Shown here: positions 1-7,800 of the stretch, piece after piece | How positions within the stretch are numbered: position 1 is the stretch's first letter | Layout of the letters: the number at the start of each line of letters is the position of its first letter | NCBI GenBank assembly: GCA_003054695.1 | Contig: QAZA01000025.1 | Span: 1-64,000, forward strand | From: Verrucomicrobia bacterium LW23 | GTDB taxonomy: Bacteria > Verrucomicrobiota > Verrucomicrobiia > Methylacidiphilales > UBA1321 | DNA: 64,000 bases | Direction: 5' to 3' | The notes under the pieces: model-generated | Seen by the model: only the letters and a program-made list of their open reading frames with translations | The model's database searches: none | What the model was told of the DNA's origin: nothing | Position numbers and translations under genes: made by a program

Positions 1-9
1 CAGTACCCA

Positions 10-58
10 CCAACCCCTCTGCAGGCCCAAAACCCGCACGAGGGGTTGGCCCTTTTCT
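10..58 (+). terminator. possible intrinsic terminator
   Basis: A 10-bp inverted repeat (10-19 with 40-49) is followed by a short T-rich run. It would end transcription entering from a gene to the left of the window. The loop is about 20 nt, longer than usual, so this is tentative. The rest of 60-308 shows no gene. Bases 157-190 resemble one arm of the hairpin element at 20791-20886. Confidence 0.35.
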
Positions 59-308
59 ACCCCGGGACATGCTATTTTCTGTCCTGGGTGAGCCCGTCCA
101 GATCCGCCTTCCCCCGATTGCCGGCTCACGCACGGAACTGGGAGGATATGAGTCGGATTATTTCACGCGAAGGGGGACAAAGCCGCTAGACAGAGGAGAG
201 GAGGGGACATCATGTGCATGCGCATGACTGAGCCCGTGTGGTGACCGAATCGCCGGCGTGCCGTTGCCGCTGTCAGAAAACGGACGGCGTCAGCCTCTAT
301 CCCCATCT

Positions 309-1895
309 TCAGAAGCCGGCCTCGCTTGGCTTGCGGGGTGATACGGCTCCCGGGGGCTTTACTTCCGTGTTCAGGTCGGAGTGGAAAGCTTCGTTGGTTT
401 TGTCCTTCAGGAAATTTTCACCTACGGCGCGCAGAGGCCGGCGCTCGCCTTTGCCGGCAATCCTCGGCAGCAGCAGGTATTTGTTTACGATGTAGTCTTG
501 CGCCTGCACGCCGCCTTTCCAGTTGCTGGCCAGGGTGGCGGGTGCCTGGGCTTCCTTCTCGTACACGCCGTGGAAGGCCAGGCGCGTGAGCGTTTCGTCG
601 TAGGGGGCCAATTGCAGGGAGAGGTAGCGGCCTTTGATGTGCTCCGACGTGGCGCCGGCGACGTTGCGGTAGCCGGGCTTCTCCAGGTTGCCGTCCCAGC
701 ACATCTCCTTTTGGGTGCGGATGAAGCGTTGCAGGTCTTCCTCCGAGAACAGCAGGCCGCGCTGGTAAAAGTTGAGGGCGATGCTGAGCGAGGCGACGTA
801 CCATTCGCCGCGCGGGTCGGGGGCCATCCAGCCGATTTTCCAGGTGTCCGGCTTGGCGGGATCTGTCCCGACGTCCCATTTGCCGGCGGGGCACCAGCTC
901 ATCCACTCGTAGTGCTCGCCGGTGCCGCCGGGGGCTGTGGCGATGGAGAGGCATTGTTTAAAGCGGGCGCCGAGTTGCAGGGCGCGGCGCAGGTAATCGG
1001 GCTTGCCGGTGGCGGCGTGCAGGGCCAGCAGGCCGTCCACGGCTATGGAAGTCTTTTCGTGCGAGAGAGTTACGCCGCCGGTGATGGGGTAGTCCAGGCC
1101 GTGGTACACGGCGGGGCCGCCGGGGCTCAGCTCGGTGTAAAAGCCGCGTTTGTCCCACTTGGGGTAGAGGTGTTTTTCCATCAGCTCGGTGTAGGCGGCG
1201 ATGGTTTCGGCGTGGCGCGCGGCGTAAACGGCGTCGCTTTTGGCCAGGGTTACCCAGTCGCCCAGCAGCTTCATGGCGCGGAAGTTCATCTGAAGTTCAT
1301 CGATGCGGATGTCCGGCTTATCCCTGGGAATGCGCGGTTTGATGGGCGAGCCGTACCAGCCGAGGAACTCGTCGCCTTCGGTCGTCATGATGGCGCGGTA
1401 AAGGGCGAAGGTATCGCGCAGCTGATCCAGGTACGCGGTGTCGCCGGTAAGCTGGTAGGCGATGTTGAGGGAGATGAGGTGGCGAAAGCCGATCCACGCG
1501 AAGGTTTCGGGCGCCTTAAGGCATTCGGCGGCGACGGCTTCCGGTGTGCGCGAGCGGGCGTACTGCATGGCATGGCGGCAAAACGCCTCCAGCACCGGGT
1601 GGTCCTCGGCGGTCACGTGCAGGTCCTGGCGGAAGGTGATGGGCGGGAGCGCGGAGGAGGGGGCGGGGGCCTCCGCTGTCTGCGCGGGCGTGGCCGAGGG
1701 CACAGCGTTGGTGGCGGCCGGGGCCTGCTGCGCGCGGGCCTGGGTGGTGGGGATGGCGGTGAGGCAGAGGCTGAGCGCGAGGGCGGCGGCCACGGTGACG
1801 GCAGCAACAGCAGCAGGAGCAATAGCAGGAGTAGCAGTAGCAGCGGAGGAGGAGCCGAGGGGGTGCCTGGAGGTCGACGTTAAGAGCTTCACCAT
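309..1895 (-). CDS. secreted alpha-helical protein of unknown function
   Basis: 528 aa. The ATG at 1895 is chosen because it opens a signal peptide: basic start, long Ala/Val/Leu core and a likely cleavage site after ARA near residue 55. The in-frame extension to 2042 is acidic and low-complexity. The mature part is rich in aromatic helices and reads like an (alpha/alpha)-toroid of the kind found in polysaccharide lyases and glycoside hydrolases. Examples are the segments around ETFAWIGFRHL, ITGGVTLSHEKTS and HYEWMSWCPAGKW. No catalytic motif could be assigned. A carbohydrate-active role is an inference from fold-like features and export only. The upstream DNA is a long array of hairpins. Confidence 0.6.
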   Translation of the reverse strand: MVKLLTSTSRHPLGSSSAATATPAIAPAAVAAVTVAAALALSLCLTAIPTTQARAQQAPAATNAVPSATPAQTAEAPAPSSALPPITFRQDLHVTAEDHPVLEAFCRHAMQYARSRTPEAVAAECLKAPETFAWIGFRHLISLNIAYQLTGDTAYLDQLRDTFALYRAIMTTEGDEFLGWYGSPIKPRIPRDKPDIRIDELQMNFRAMKLLGDWVTLAKSDAVYAARHAETIAAYTELMEKHLYPKWDKRGFYTELSPGGPAVYHGLDYPITGGVTLSHEKTSIAVDGLLALHAATGKPDYLRRALQLGARFKQCLSIATAPGGTGEHYEWMSWCPAGKWDVGTDPAKPDTWKIGWMAPDPRGEWYVASLSIALNFYQRGLLFSEEDLQRFIRTQKEMCWDGNLEKPGYRNVAGATSEHIKGRYLSLQLAPYDETLTRLAFHGVYEKEAQAPATLASNWKGGVQAQDYIVNKYLLLPRIAGKGERRPLRAVGENFLKDKTNEAFHSDLNTEVKPPGAVSPRKPSEAGF

Positions 1896-2130
1896 ACTGG
1901 CGATAGTGAATCTTTTCGCGGTCTCTGGCGAGTGAAAAAAATCAATCGTGTGACCTTGCCTCTGCGCGGCCCCAACGCCTTCCCCGTCCTCCCTATCCTC
2001 ATCCTTCTCTTCTTCGCCTATCGCCTCAGAGGCTGTCGACATTCATATCCCTCGTCATCTGTGGTCAATTGAGTAAACGCCTTTACTGGCCCTTTCCGTA
2101 TCTCGTCCCCCGTAGCGTACGCTGCGTCTG

Positions 2131-2229
2131 CCCCGTGGCGACCGTTGCGTGAAAATCCGTCAAGCACTTTGCCCAGTGATAGGGTAATGCACCCGTGGAG
2201 CAGATTTTCACGCAACGTTCGCCACGGGG
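2131..2229. repeat. inverted repeat, hairpin 1 of the 2-3 kb island
   Basis: Arms 2131-2157 and 2203-2229 are near-perfect reverse complements (about 27 bp with one small bulge) around a 45-nt loop. It lies upstream of the secreted-protein gene and is non-coding. Confidence 0.75.
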
Positions 2230-2271
2230 GAAAGGGGAGTTGGCGTTTCAATAAATCTTAGTGGCTTGTAT

Positions 2272-2338
2272 CCCCCTAGAGCGAGACATATGTGAAGCCG
2301 TACTGCAGTACGGAGGAGAATGTCTCGCTCTAAGGGGG
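2272..2338. repeat. inverted repeat, hairpin 2, with perfect 16-bp central palindrome
   Basis: Arms 2272-2289 and 2320-2338 pair almost perfectly. Inside them lies the perfect 16-bp palindrome CCGTACTGCAGTACGG (2298-2313). The arm sequence (CCCCCTAGAGCGAGA) resembles the arms at 20791-20886, so both may belong to one family. Confidence 0.75.
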
Positions 2339-2405
2339 ACGTAAGCCTCCAAGCAGGCGATAAAGGGGGAACGTAAGAAATGTTGAACATCGTGGAAGCA
2401 ACCCT

Positions 2406-2496
2406 CTTGGCGAAGCTTTCCGCCCTTGGCGATGTTATCTGAAGGTCCGTAGATCCAAGGCAGATAGTATCGCCAAGGACGGAAAGTTTCGCCAAG
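2406..2496. repeat. inverted repeat, hairpin 3 (TTGGCGAAGCTTTCCG family)
   Basis: 36-bp arms 2406-2441 and 2461-2496 with few mismatches enclose a 19-nt loop. The arm core is shared with the hairpins at 23250-23412 and 30473-30620, indicating a dispersed family. Confidence 0.8.
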
Positions 2497-2503
2497 GACA
2501 GCC

Positions 2504-2854
2504 TCTAGTGCATTGACAAAGATCTATTTTAGGATCAGACGTGCATGGACGGGGAATTTCTGAGAACCTCGAAGAGGTTCTATAACCTAGCCCAGGGTTC
2601 CCCGAGCGAAGCGAGAGAATCCTGGGTAAGCGGCAGTTTCAGATCAACCCCAACGCGGGTTGTATCCCTCGGCGTCGAAAAGGGATGCGACCCGCGTTGG
2701 GGTCGTTCGATTTCGCGCCTTCACCCAGGGTTCTCTCGCTTCGCTCGGGGAACCCTGGGCTAGGTTATACAACCTCGTTGAGGTTGTCAGAGCCTTGCGA
2801 GCATCTCTTCTTGAACCGCCATAATCCTAAAACAGATCCTTGCTGCAACACTAG
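2504..2854. repeat. 350-bp imperfect palindrome, hairpin 4
   Basis: The two halves are reverse complements over about 165 bp each with scattered mismatches. Both ends begin CTAGTG, and the arms share AACCTAGCCCAGGGTT and GCGAAGCGAGAGAA. Smaller palindromes sit inside each arm (for example GAACCTC/GAGGTTC at 2564-2580 and its counterpart near 2770-2788). The result is a large branched, cruciform-capable element. No protein-like reading frame runs through it. Confidence 0.8.
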
Positions 2855-2894
2855 TCTCCTGAGTCAGAAATACGTATCAATAGCTTGCTACCCC

Positions 2895-3021
2895 TCCGTT
2901 CCGCCCCTTTGTGTCTTCGTGTCTTTGTGGTTAAATAATCCCCATTCCCATTTTCGGAGAGAAGCAGAGAGGAGGGGAATATTAACCACAAAGACACGAA
3001 GACACAAAGGGGCGGAACGGA
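2895..3021. repeat. inverted repeat, hairpin 5 (accacaaagacacgaagacac family)
   Basis: 40-bp arms 2895-2934 and 2982-3021 match almost perfectly. The arm contains TTAACCACAAAGACACGAAG, a sequence type shared with 4805-4901 and loosely with 9143-9175/9519-9552 and 21905-21953. Confidence 0.8.
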
Positions 3022-3078
3022 ACTAATGAAATTTACTTCTGATGCAGGTCATTAGAGGGTTAATTTCGACAGCCCCTA

Positions 3079-3240
3079 GACCAATGAGCAGAGCTGTTTG
3101 GGAGAAATCCCGGGTGCATTTCAGCTCGTGCTGCGTTGGAGCTACGGTCGAGCATCCATGGGGATGCACTCCGTCCGGCGCGCCTGCTCGCATCTCAAAA
3201 TCCCCCCGGGATTTCTCCCAGATAACTCTGATCATTGGTC
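3079..3240. repeat. inverted repeat, hairpin 6
   Basis: The ends 3079-3108 (GACCAATGAGCAGAG...) and 3212-3240 (...CTGATCATTGGTC) are reverse complements, continuing into GGGAGAAATCCCGGG against CCCGGGATTTCTCCC. The centre holds a smaller hairpin around GCATCCATGGGGATGC. It is the last of six consecutive hairpins before the next gene. Confidence 0.75.
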
Positions 3241-3373
3241 TTACGCCAGTCGCGTTGAAGAACGGGCAGGGGAGAGCCCCATGTCCCCATTCCCCTGAGA
3301 CCGGCGTGCCGTCATGCGCATGCGCGTCATCGTGCTGGCGTGGCGAAGGCGGCCGTGGTAGGGTTTGCGCTTT

Positions 3374-4369
3374 ATGTCGCTTACGATTGAAGAAGTGCCG
3401 TTTGGGGGCTGGGCGCGCAACCTGCGTCTGGCCAATAACACCGTCGAGCTCATTATCACCCTCGACGTGGGGCCGCGCATTATCCGCTTTGCGCCGCTGG
3501 GCGGGCGCAACGTGTTCAAGGAGTTTGCCGAGATGTTGGGCGGCACCGGCGAGGCTGAATGGATGATCCGCGGCGGCCACCGCCTCTGGACGGCCCCCGA
3601 AGGCGCGCACAGCTACGCGCCCGACAACACCCCCGTTACCTACTCCCGGCCGGACGACACGTCGGTCGAAATCGAAAGCCGCAACGACACGTTTGGCTTT
3701 ACCAAAACGCTGACGATCGAGCTGCAGCCCAGCGAGCCCGGCCCGGCCCCTGTTGCCGGCGGCCCGGTCAACCCCGGCGGGCGTGTCAAAGTAACGCACA
3801 CCCTTGGCAACGTGGGGGAGAAGCCGCTCGACATCACCCCCTGGTCGCTCAGCGTTATGGCGCCTGGCGGCACGGCCATCATCCCGCAACCGCCGTTTAT
3901 GCCGCACCCCACCGAGGCCCCGCCGGCGGATCCATCCGTGCCGCCGCAACCCGTTAACTACGACGACTTTCTGCCCAATCGCAACCTCATCCTCTGGCCC
4001 TTTACGGTGCTGAGCGACCCCCGCTATACCATGGGCCGCGACTTTTGGGTGGTGCGCCACCAGGACGGCGCGCCCGCCACCAAGTTCGGCATCCTGCACA
4101 AGCAGGGCTGGGTTGCCTACCAGCTGGGCGACATGGTCTTCTCCAAAAAAGTGCCCTACGTGCCCGGGGCCGAGTATCCGGACGGTGGCGTCAACTTCGA
4201 GCTCTTTACCAACACCGCCATCCTGGAGCTCGAGTGCCTCTCCCCCCTCGGCGCGCTGCAACCCGGCGACACCCGCACCCTTGTGGAGCTGTGGCGCCTG
4301 GACGCCACACCGGGCGACCTCTCGAACCCGGAGACCGCCGCCGCGTTCTTCCACGGGCTGGGGGACTGA
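3374..4369 (+). CDS. aldose 1-epimerase-like (galactose-mutarotase fold) protein
   Basis: 331 aa, cytoplasmic, with no signal peptide. The first true ATG is at 3374; a TTG nine bases upstream is less likely. The sequence has the beta-rich pattern of galactose-mutarotase-like proteins: an N-terminal segment with DVGPRIIRFAPLGG, then GGHRLWTAPE near residue 75, a central series of beta strands (VKVTHTLGNVGEKPLDITPWSLSV) and ELFTNTAILELECLSPLG near the end. The family rotates or recognises sugars, but I cannot see an unambiguous catalytic His/Glu pair, so catalytic activity is open. It stands alone between hairpin elements and a tandem repeat. Confidence 0.6.
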   Translation: MSLTIEEVPFGGWARNLRLANNTVELIITLDVGPRIIRFAPLGGRNVFKEFAEMLGGTGEAEWMIRGGHRLWTAPEGAHSYAPDNTPVTYSRPDDTSVEIESRNDTFGFTKTLTIELQPSEPGPAPVAGGPVNPGGRVKVTHTLGNVGEKPLDITPWSLSVMAPGGTAIIPQPPFMPHPTEAPPADPSVPPQPVNYDDFLPNRNLILWPFTVLSDPRYTMGRDFWVVRHQDGAPATKFGILHKQGWVAYQLGDMVFSKKVPYVPGAEYPDGGVNFELFTNTAILELECLSPLGALQPGDTRTLVELWRLDATPGDLSNPETAAAFFHGLGD

Positions 4370-4384
4370 GGCTTCGCGGGTTGC

Positions 4385-4469
4385 GCTGGCGGTGCTGGCG
4401 GTGCTGGCGGTGCTGGCGGTGCTGGCGGTGCTGGCGGTGCTGGCGGTGCTGGCGGTGCTGGCGGTGCTG
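4385..4469. repeat. 9-bp tandem repeat, about 9.4 copies
   Basis: The unit GCTGGCGGT is repeated perfectly from 4385 to 4469, just after the stop of the epimerase-like gene. On the minus strand it encodes a Ser-Thr-Ala run that extends the small reading frame from 4717. Perfect copies suggest recent slippage. Confidence 0.9.
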
Positions 4470-4717
4470 AGATCCGGCCGGGAGGGAGATGACATCTTTT
4501 GCCTGGCCGGACGCCTGGAAGGGGAAATCCGGGCCCTGTGCCGCGCACGCGCAAAGGCCTGCTCTCGGCGCTCCTGCTTCTCAAACTTATCCACCAGCGA
4601 CAGCATCGTGGTGACGTCCCGGGCGGTGGACTTCGGATCCTTCAGCGTATCCAGCGTGCGCAGGCACACGGCCCGCATAATGCATTCGTAGCTGGGGGCA
4701 TCGGCAGTTTGGCTCAT
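4470..4717 (-). pseudogene. possible small-protein gene running into the tandem repeat
   Basis: From the ATG at 4717 the first 65 or so codons give a protein-like sequence (MSQTADAPSYECIMRAV..., then KSTARDVTTMLSLVDKFEKQ), acidic then strongly basic and helical. The frame then enters the 9-bp tandem repeat as Ser-Thr-Ala repeats. It stays open antisense to the epimerase-like gene as far as 3023, which is not credible as protein. I interpret it as a gene whose original 3' end was lost or displaced by repeat expansion. I do not recognise the family. It could also be a chance frame. Confidence 0.35.
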
Positions 4718-4804
4718 ACCCCCAGTCAACCCGTAACCCGCCCGCCGCAACAGGGACGCGGGGGAGGCCGGTGCGCTGGGGGAAAAGAATCCGCTCTTTC
4801 CAGC

Positions 4805-4901
4805 CTTGGTGTCTTGGTGACTTGGTGGTTAATCTGCCCTTCCCTTAACGCGTTGCGATTTGAAAGGGGATTAACCACCACCAAGGCACCAAGACACCAA
4901 G
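4805..4901. repeat. inverted repeat hairpin (CTTGGTGTCTTGGTG arms)
   Basis: Arms 4805-4833 and 4869-4901 are reverse complements with one 3-nt bulge, ending in GGTTAATC/GATTAACC. It belongs to the same style as hairpin 5 (2895-3021). It lies immediately downstream of prs and could serve as its 3' end. Confidence 0.75.
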
Positions 4902-4926
4902 TTTCTGACAGGGACTAAGACCAATT

Positions 4927-5916
4927 CTAATGGCTGGGCTTGGCCAGGCCGGCTTTGCCGTCGACGTCGAAGAGGGACGAGACGCTTTCGCCGAAGTGGA
5001 TGCGTTTGATGGCTTCGCCGAGGAGTTCCGCCACGCTCAGGACGGTGAGCTTGAAGCCTTCGATCTTTTTGACCGGCGTGCTGTCGGTGCAGATAAGCTC
5101 CTCGATGGGGGAATCCAGGAGGCGTTTCTGCGCCAGCTCGCCCAGCACGGCGTGGGAGACGCCGGCCAGGATGCGGCGCGCGCCTTTGCTTTTCAGGATG
5201 CGGGCCGCGGCGGTGAGGGTGCCGGCGGTTTCCGTAAGATCATCTACCAGAAGGACATCGCGATCCTTGACCTCGCCGATGACGTACATCGGCTCGATCT
5301 CCGTGGGGCTGATGCGGCGTTTGGCCACGATCGCCAGGTCGGTATCCAGCATTTGCGCGTAGGCGCCGGCCATCTTCATGCCGCCCAGGTCGGGCGAGAC
5401 GACGACGGGCTTGTTGTCGGCGGGGAAGATCGTCTTGATGTAGCGATAGAGAACGGGAGCGGCGTAGAGGTGGTCGACGGGGATGTCGAAGAAGCCCTGG
5501 ATCTGCTGCGCGTGCAGGTCCATGGTAAGGATGCGGTCCGCGCCGGAGGCCACCAGGAGGTTGGCGACGAGTTTGGCGGTGATGGGCACGCGGGGCTGGT
5601 CCTTACGATCCTGCCGGGCGTAGCCGTAAAAGGGCATGACCGCCGTGATGCGCGTGGCGCTGGCGCGGCGCGCGGCGTCGATCATGATGAGCAGCTCCAT
5701 CAGGTTCTGGTTCGTCGGCGGGCAGGTGGGCTGCAGAATGAAGACGTCGCGCCCGCGGATGTTGTCGTTAAACTTAACAAACGTTTCGCCATCGGGAAAC
5801 GTGTCGACGATGGCGTCGCCGCGGGGCACCCCCAGGTAGTTGGCGATGTTGGTGGCCAGCTCGATATTGGCGGAGCCGGAGAATACCTGAATTTCACTAC
5901 TGTCGGAGATTTCCAT
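4927..5916 (-). CDS. prs: ribose-phosphate pyrophosphokinase (PRPP synthetase)
   Basis: 329 aa. It makes PRPP from ribose 5-phosphate and ATP for purine, pyrimidine, histidine, tryptophan and NAD synthesis. The start is MEISDSSEIQVF at 5916, where homology begins; the open frame to 6231 is antisense to the neighbouring hydrolase. Visible class I PRS motifs are the conserved PFYGYARQDRKDQPR segment, MDLHAQQIQGFFDIPVDHL, the KRR of the flexible catalytic loop, and the PRPP loop as VDDLTETAGTL. The usual form of that loop is DDMIDTAGTL, so it departs at two positions. The leader upstream is bracketed by a 15-bp inverted repeat. Confidence 0.95.
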   Translation of the reverse strand: MEISDSSEIQVFSGSANIELATNIANYLGVPRGDAIVDTFPDGETFVKFNDNIRGRDVFILQPTCPPTNQNLMELLIMIDAARRASATRITAVMPFYGYARQDRKDQPRVPITAKLVANLLVASGADRILTMDLHAQQIQGFFDIPVDHLYAAPVLYRYIKTIFPADNKPVVVSPDLGGMKMAGAYAQMLDTDLAIVAKRRISPTEIEPMYVIGEVKDRDVLLVDDLTETAGTLTAAARILKSKGARRILAGVSHAVLGELAQKRLLDSPIEELICTDSTPVKKIEGFKLTVLSVAELLGEAIKRIHFGESVSSLFDVDGKAGLAKPSH

Positions 5917-5928
5917 GGGGTGGTGCGG

Positions 5929-6063
5929 GCTGTTTTCGCTCGGGCGTGCGGCGCGCGGCCGTGGGCTTTGGTGGGGTGGTAAACGTCTGGAGTGGGTGAG
6001 GAAAAGCGCCGTGTACTGCGGTAAGTGGACCGGACCGGCGCATACTATCCGAGCGAAAACGGC
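5929..6063 (-). promoter_or_regulatory. prs 5' leader closed by a 15-bp inverted repeat
   Basis: Bases 5929-5943 and 6049-6063 are complementary at 14 of 15 positions. In the minus-strand transcript the two ends of the roughly 120-nt leader would pair, ending 12 nt before the prs start codon. An internal GCGCCG/CGGCGC pair (near 5999-6042) could form a second stem followed by TTTTCC. This resembles a P1-closed structured leader. It does not match any riboswitch consensus I can recall in detail. Confidence 0.4.
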
Positions 6064-6067
6064 GAGT

Positions 6068-7123
6068 CTACACGACTTCGCGCCAATGTGCAACATTGCA
6101 CAACCAGTCATCCATCGCTTCGCGGCTGCCGGGGGGAAACGGTTCGCTGGACCAGCAGCCGAAGCCGTGTGTGCCATGCGGGTACTCGTGGTACGCGGCG
6201 CCCGGGGTGCCGGCGGCCTGCAGGGCGGCAAACATCATGCGGCTGTGGAAGATGGGCACAATCGCGTCGTCAACGCCGTGCACCAGCAGCAGCGGGGGCG
6301 TCTCCGCCGTTACGTGCAGGTGGGCGGAGTAGTAGAGCGCGACCTCCGCCACGTCGGCCGGCATGGGCTCCAGCGGCGGCACACCGCAGCGGGCGGCGAT
6401 GGACGCGGGGTCGGCCGGATCGCCCACGCCGCCCATCTCCTGCGGCAGGGTAACGTCGGGCAGGGCCGCGGCCGCCTCGTCGCCAAACATGCCGCGGGCC
6501 CGCAAGGGGCGGTGCAGCAGGGAGATGGCGGGGTAGATGCACACCACGGCGTCGGGGCGGGAGGTTTCGCGCTCCACGGGGTCGTCGGAGGCCGGGTCGC
6601 CCTCAAACGCATGCACGGCAAGCACGGAGGCCAGGTGGCCGCCGGCACTGAAACCCATGATGGCGAGCTGCGGAGCGGGGGCGTGCGGATACGCGGCGGC
6701 GGCCAGGGCGCGCAGGGTGCGGATGGCGCGCTGGCCGTCGGTAAGCTGCACGGGGTGGTGGTAGTTGTCGGAGAAGAGGCGGTAGCGCATGACGAACGCC
6801 GCCACGCCCTGGGCCGCGTAGTCGCGCGCCAGGTCAAACTGGGCGTGGTCAAACCCGTGCTCCATGTAGCCGCCGCCGGGGATCATCAGCATGATACGCG
6901 AGGGGGCGGGGCCTGCGGGTGCGGCCGGGGCCTGCGCGACGCCGGGCGCAAGGCGCGGAGCGGCCAGGCGCAACGCGGCATCGCCCACCGCGGTAAGTGT
7001 AGGTATATCATGCACTTGCGAGCCGAGCGCCAGGGGCGTGGATGTCGTGCCGTCCGCCAGCGCCGGCCAGAGGGGGAACGTGTTGTTCGCGAGATCTGCG
7101 GGGATGGGATAGAGTGCGGCCAT
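6068..7123 (-). CDS. alpha/beta-hydrolase fold esterase (BD-FAE/xylan esterase-like)
   Basis: 351 aa. The start at MAALYPIPADL (7123) is preferred over an in-frame extension to 7201. The segment IPGGGYMEHG near residue 81 is an oxyanion-hole motif. The nucleophile elbow GFSAGGH gives Ser159, and VHGVDDAIVP and HGTHGFG supply the acid and His of the triad. The layout matches the carbohydrate-esterase/acetyl-hydrolase branch. No signal peptide is seen, so it is probably cytoplasmic and acts on imported acetylated or esterified sugars. That substrate is inferred. It is on the same strand as prs, 151 nt away, but co-transcription is uncertain because of the structured leader between them. Confidence 0.8.
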   Translation of the reverse strand: MAALYPIPADLANNTFPLWPALADGTTSTPLALGSQVHDIPTLTAVGDAALRLAAPRLAPGVAQAPAAPAGPAPSRIMLMIPGGGYMEHGFDHAQFDLARDYAAQGVAAFVMRYRLFSDNYHHPVQLTDGQRAIRTLRALAAAAYPHAPAPQLAIMGFSAGGHLASVLAVHAFEGDPASDDPVERETSRPDAVVCIYPAISLLHRPLRARGMFGDEAAAALPDVTLPQEMGGVGDPADPASIAARCGVPPLEPMPADVAEVALYYSAHLHVTAETPPLLLVHGVDDAIVPIFHSRMMFAALQAAGTPGAAYHEYPHGTHGFGCWSSEPFPPGSREAMDDWLCNVAHWREVV

Positions 7124-7315
7124 GGATGGGGATGGGATGCCCGAGCCTAGACGGATCGCCGGGATGATCCAGCCGAATAATTGAAGTGTAAAAGCCGGCA
7201 AAAGTGCTAGCTTTGCTGAATCCCGCTGCGGGCCGCGCGCACATCACATGACGCGGGCCGCCTGCTGCTGCGGATGTTTCAGTTGCATCGAAACAGAGAA
7301 CGAGTTCCCCGATTC

Positions 7316-7726
7316 ATGATGAAATCCAAACTTCTCTCCCTCTCCGTGGCGGCGCTGCTTGCCACCACCTTCCTAACCGGTTGCGAGACGATCGTCATTA
7401 CCGACGGCTCCGGCCCGCCCCCCAGCTCTCCCGGCGGCCCGGACGGCCCGCCCCGCCGCCCTCCGCTGCAGGCCGTGGTGGAGCCCGGTGCCGTGCGCCT
7501 GGTGCGCGGCGACCGCACCATGAATGTGATCCGCACCGCCCGCCCCATCGTGGAGCGCTGGCGCTGGGTCAACGGCAAGTCGCAAATCGCCATCAAGTCC
7601 CGCGGCAACCATGGCCCCGCGGTGGTGGAGCTGTTTGACTCCCGCAGCGGCCAGCAGCTCGACCGCGTCATGGCCTTCGCCATCCAGGGCGGCAGCCCGG
7701 AGTGGGCAATGGGCTTTGGAGATTAA
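7316..7726 (+). CDS. small lipoprotein of unknown function
   Basis: 136 aa from ATG 7316 (a second ATG follows at 7319). A short basic start and hydrophobic core end in the lipobox LTGC, with Cys about 22 residues in. The next stretch is Gly/Pro-rich (PPPSSPGGPDGPPRRPP), a flexible tether. The C-terminal 85 residues form a small beta-rich unit (AVRLVRGDRTMNVIRTARPIVERW). It is anchored in a membrane facing the periplasm or outside. I do not recognise the domain. It converges with the CobW gene across a hairpin. Confidence 0.65.
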   Translation: MMKSKLLSLSVAALLATTFLTGCETIVITDGSGPPPSSPGGPDGPPRRPPLQAVVEPGAVRLVRGDRTMNVIRTARPIVERWRWVNGKSQIAIKSRGNHGPAVVELFDSRSGQQLDRVMAFAIQGGSPEWAMGFGD

Positions 7727-7736
7727 GCGAGTGCGG

Positions 7737-7785
7737 GATTGAAGACCGGGGCCTCCTCCCTTCAATCGGGGGCCCCGCTCTTGGA
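7737..7785. terminator. bidirectional terminator between convergent genes
   Basis: Two overlapping inverted repeats, GATTGAAG/CTTCAATC (7737-7744, 7760-7767) and CCGGGGCC/GGGGCCCCG (7746-7753, 7768-7777), offer alternative stems. They sit between the lipoprotein stop (7726) and the CobW stop (7801). There is no long T run. Confidence 0.5.
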
Positions 7786-7800
7786 TGGGAGCGAGGCGCG

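Noticed and set aside
381-1883. 500-codon open frame on the plus strand opposite the secreted-protein gene
   Set aside because: It is a mirror of a high-GC gene, with Gly/Val/Ala-rich low-complexity translation and no motif. The minus-strand frame has a signal peptide and ordered sequence.
2131-3240. Insertion sequence remnants
   Set aside because: Inverted repeats are plentiful but no transposase fragment or target duplication was seen, so they are reported as hairpin elements only.
4385-4469. Possible CRISPR array
   Set aside because: Nine-base units with no spacers; it is a simple tandem repeat. No cas genes are in the window.
3023-4750. 575-codon minus-strand frame across the epimerase-like gene
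   Set aside because: Beyond the first 65 codons it consists of the tandem repeat and antisense sequence with Arg/Gly/His-rich composition. Only the N-terminal part is kept, as a doubtful remnant.
4930-5982. Long plus-strand frame opposite prs
   Set aside because: prs is unambiguous on the minus strand. The plus frame is a shadow created by GC codon bias.
5917-6067. PRPP or guanine-type riboswitch upstream of prs
   Set aside because: Only the closing stem and one weak inner stem can be seen. No conserved core of a known riboswitch was recognised, so it is reported as a structured leader only.
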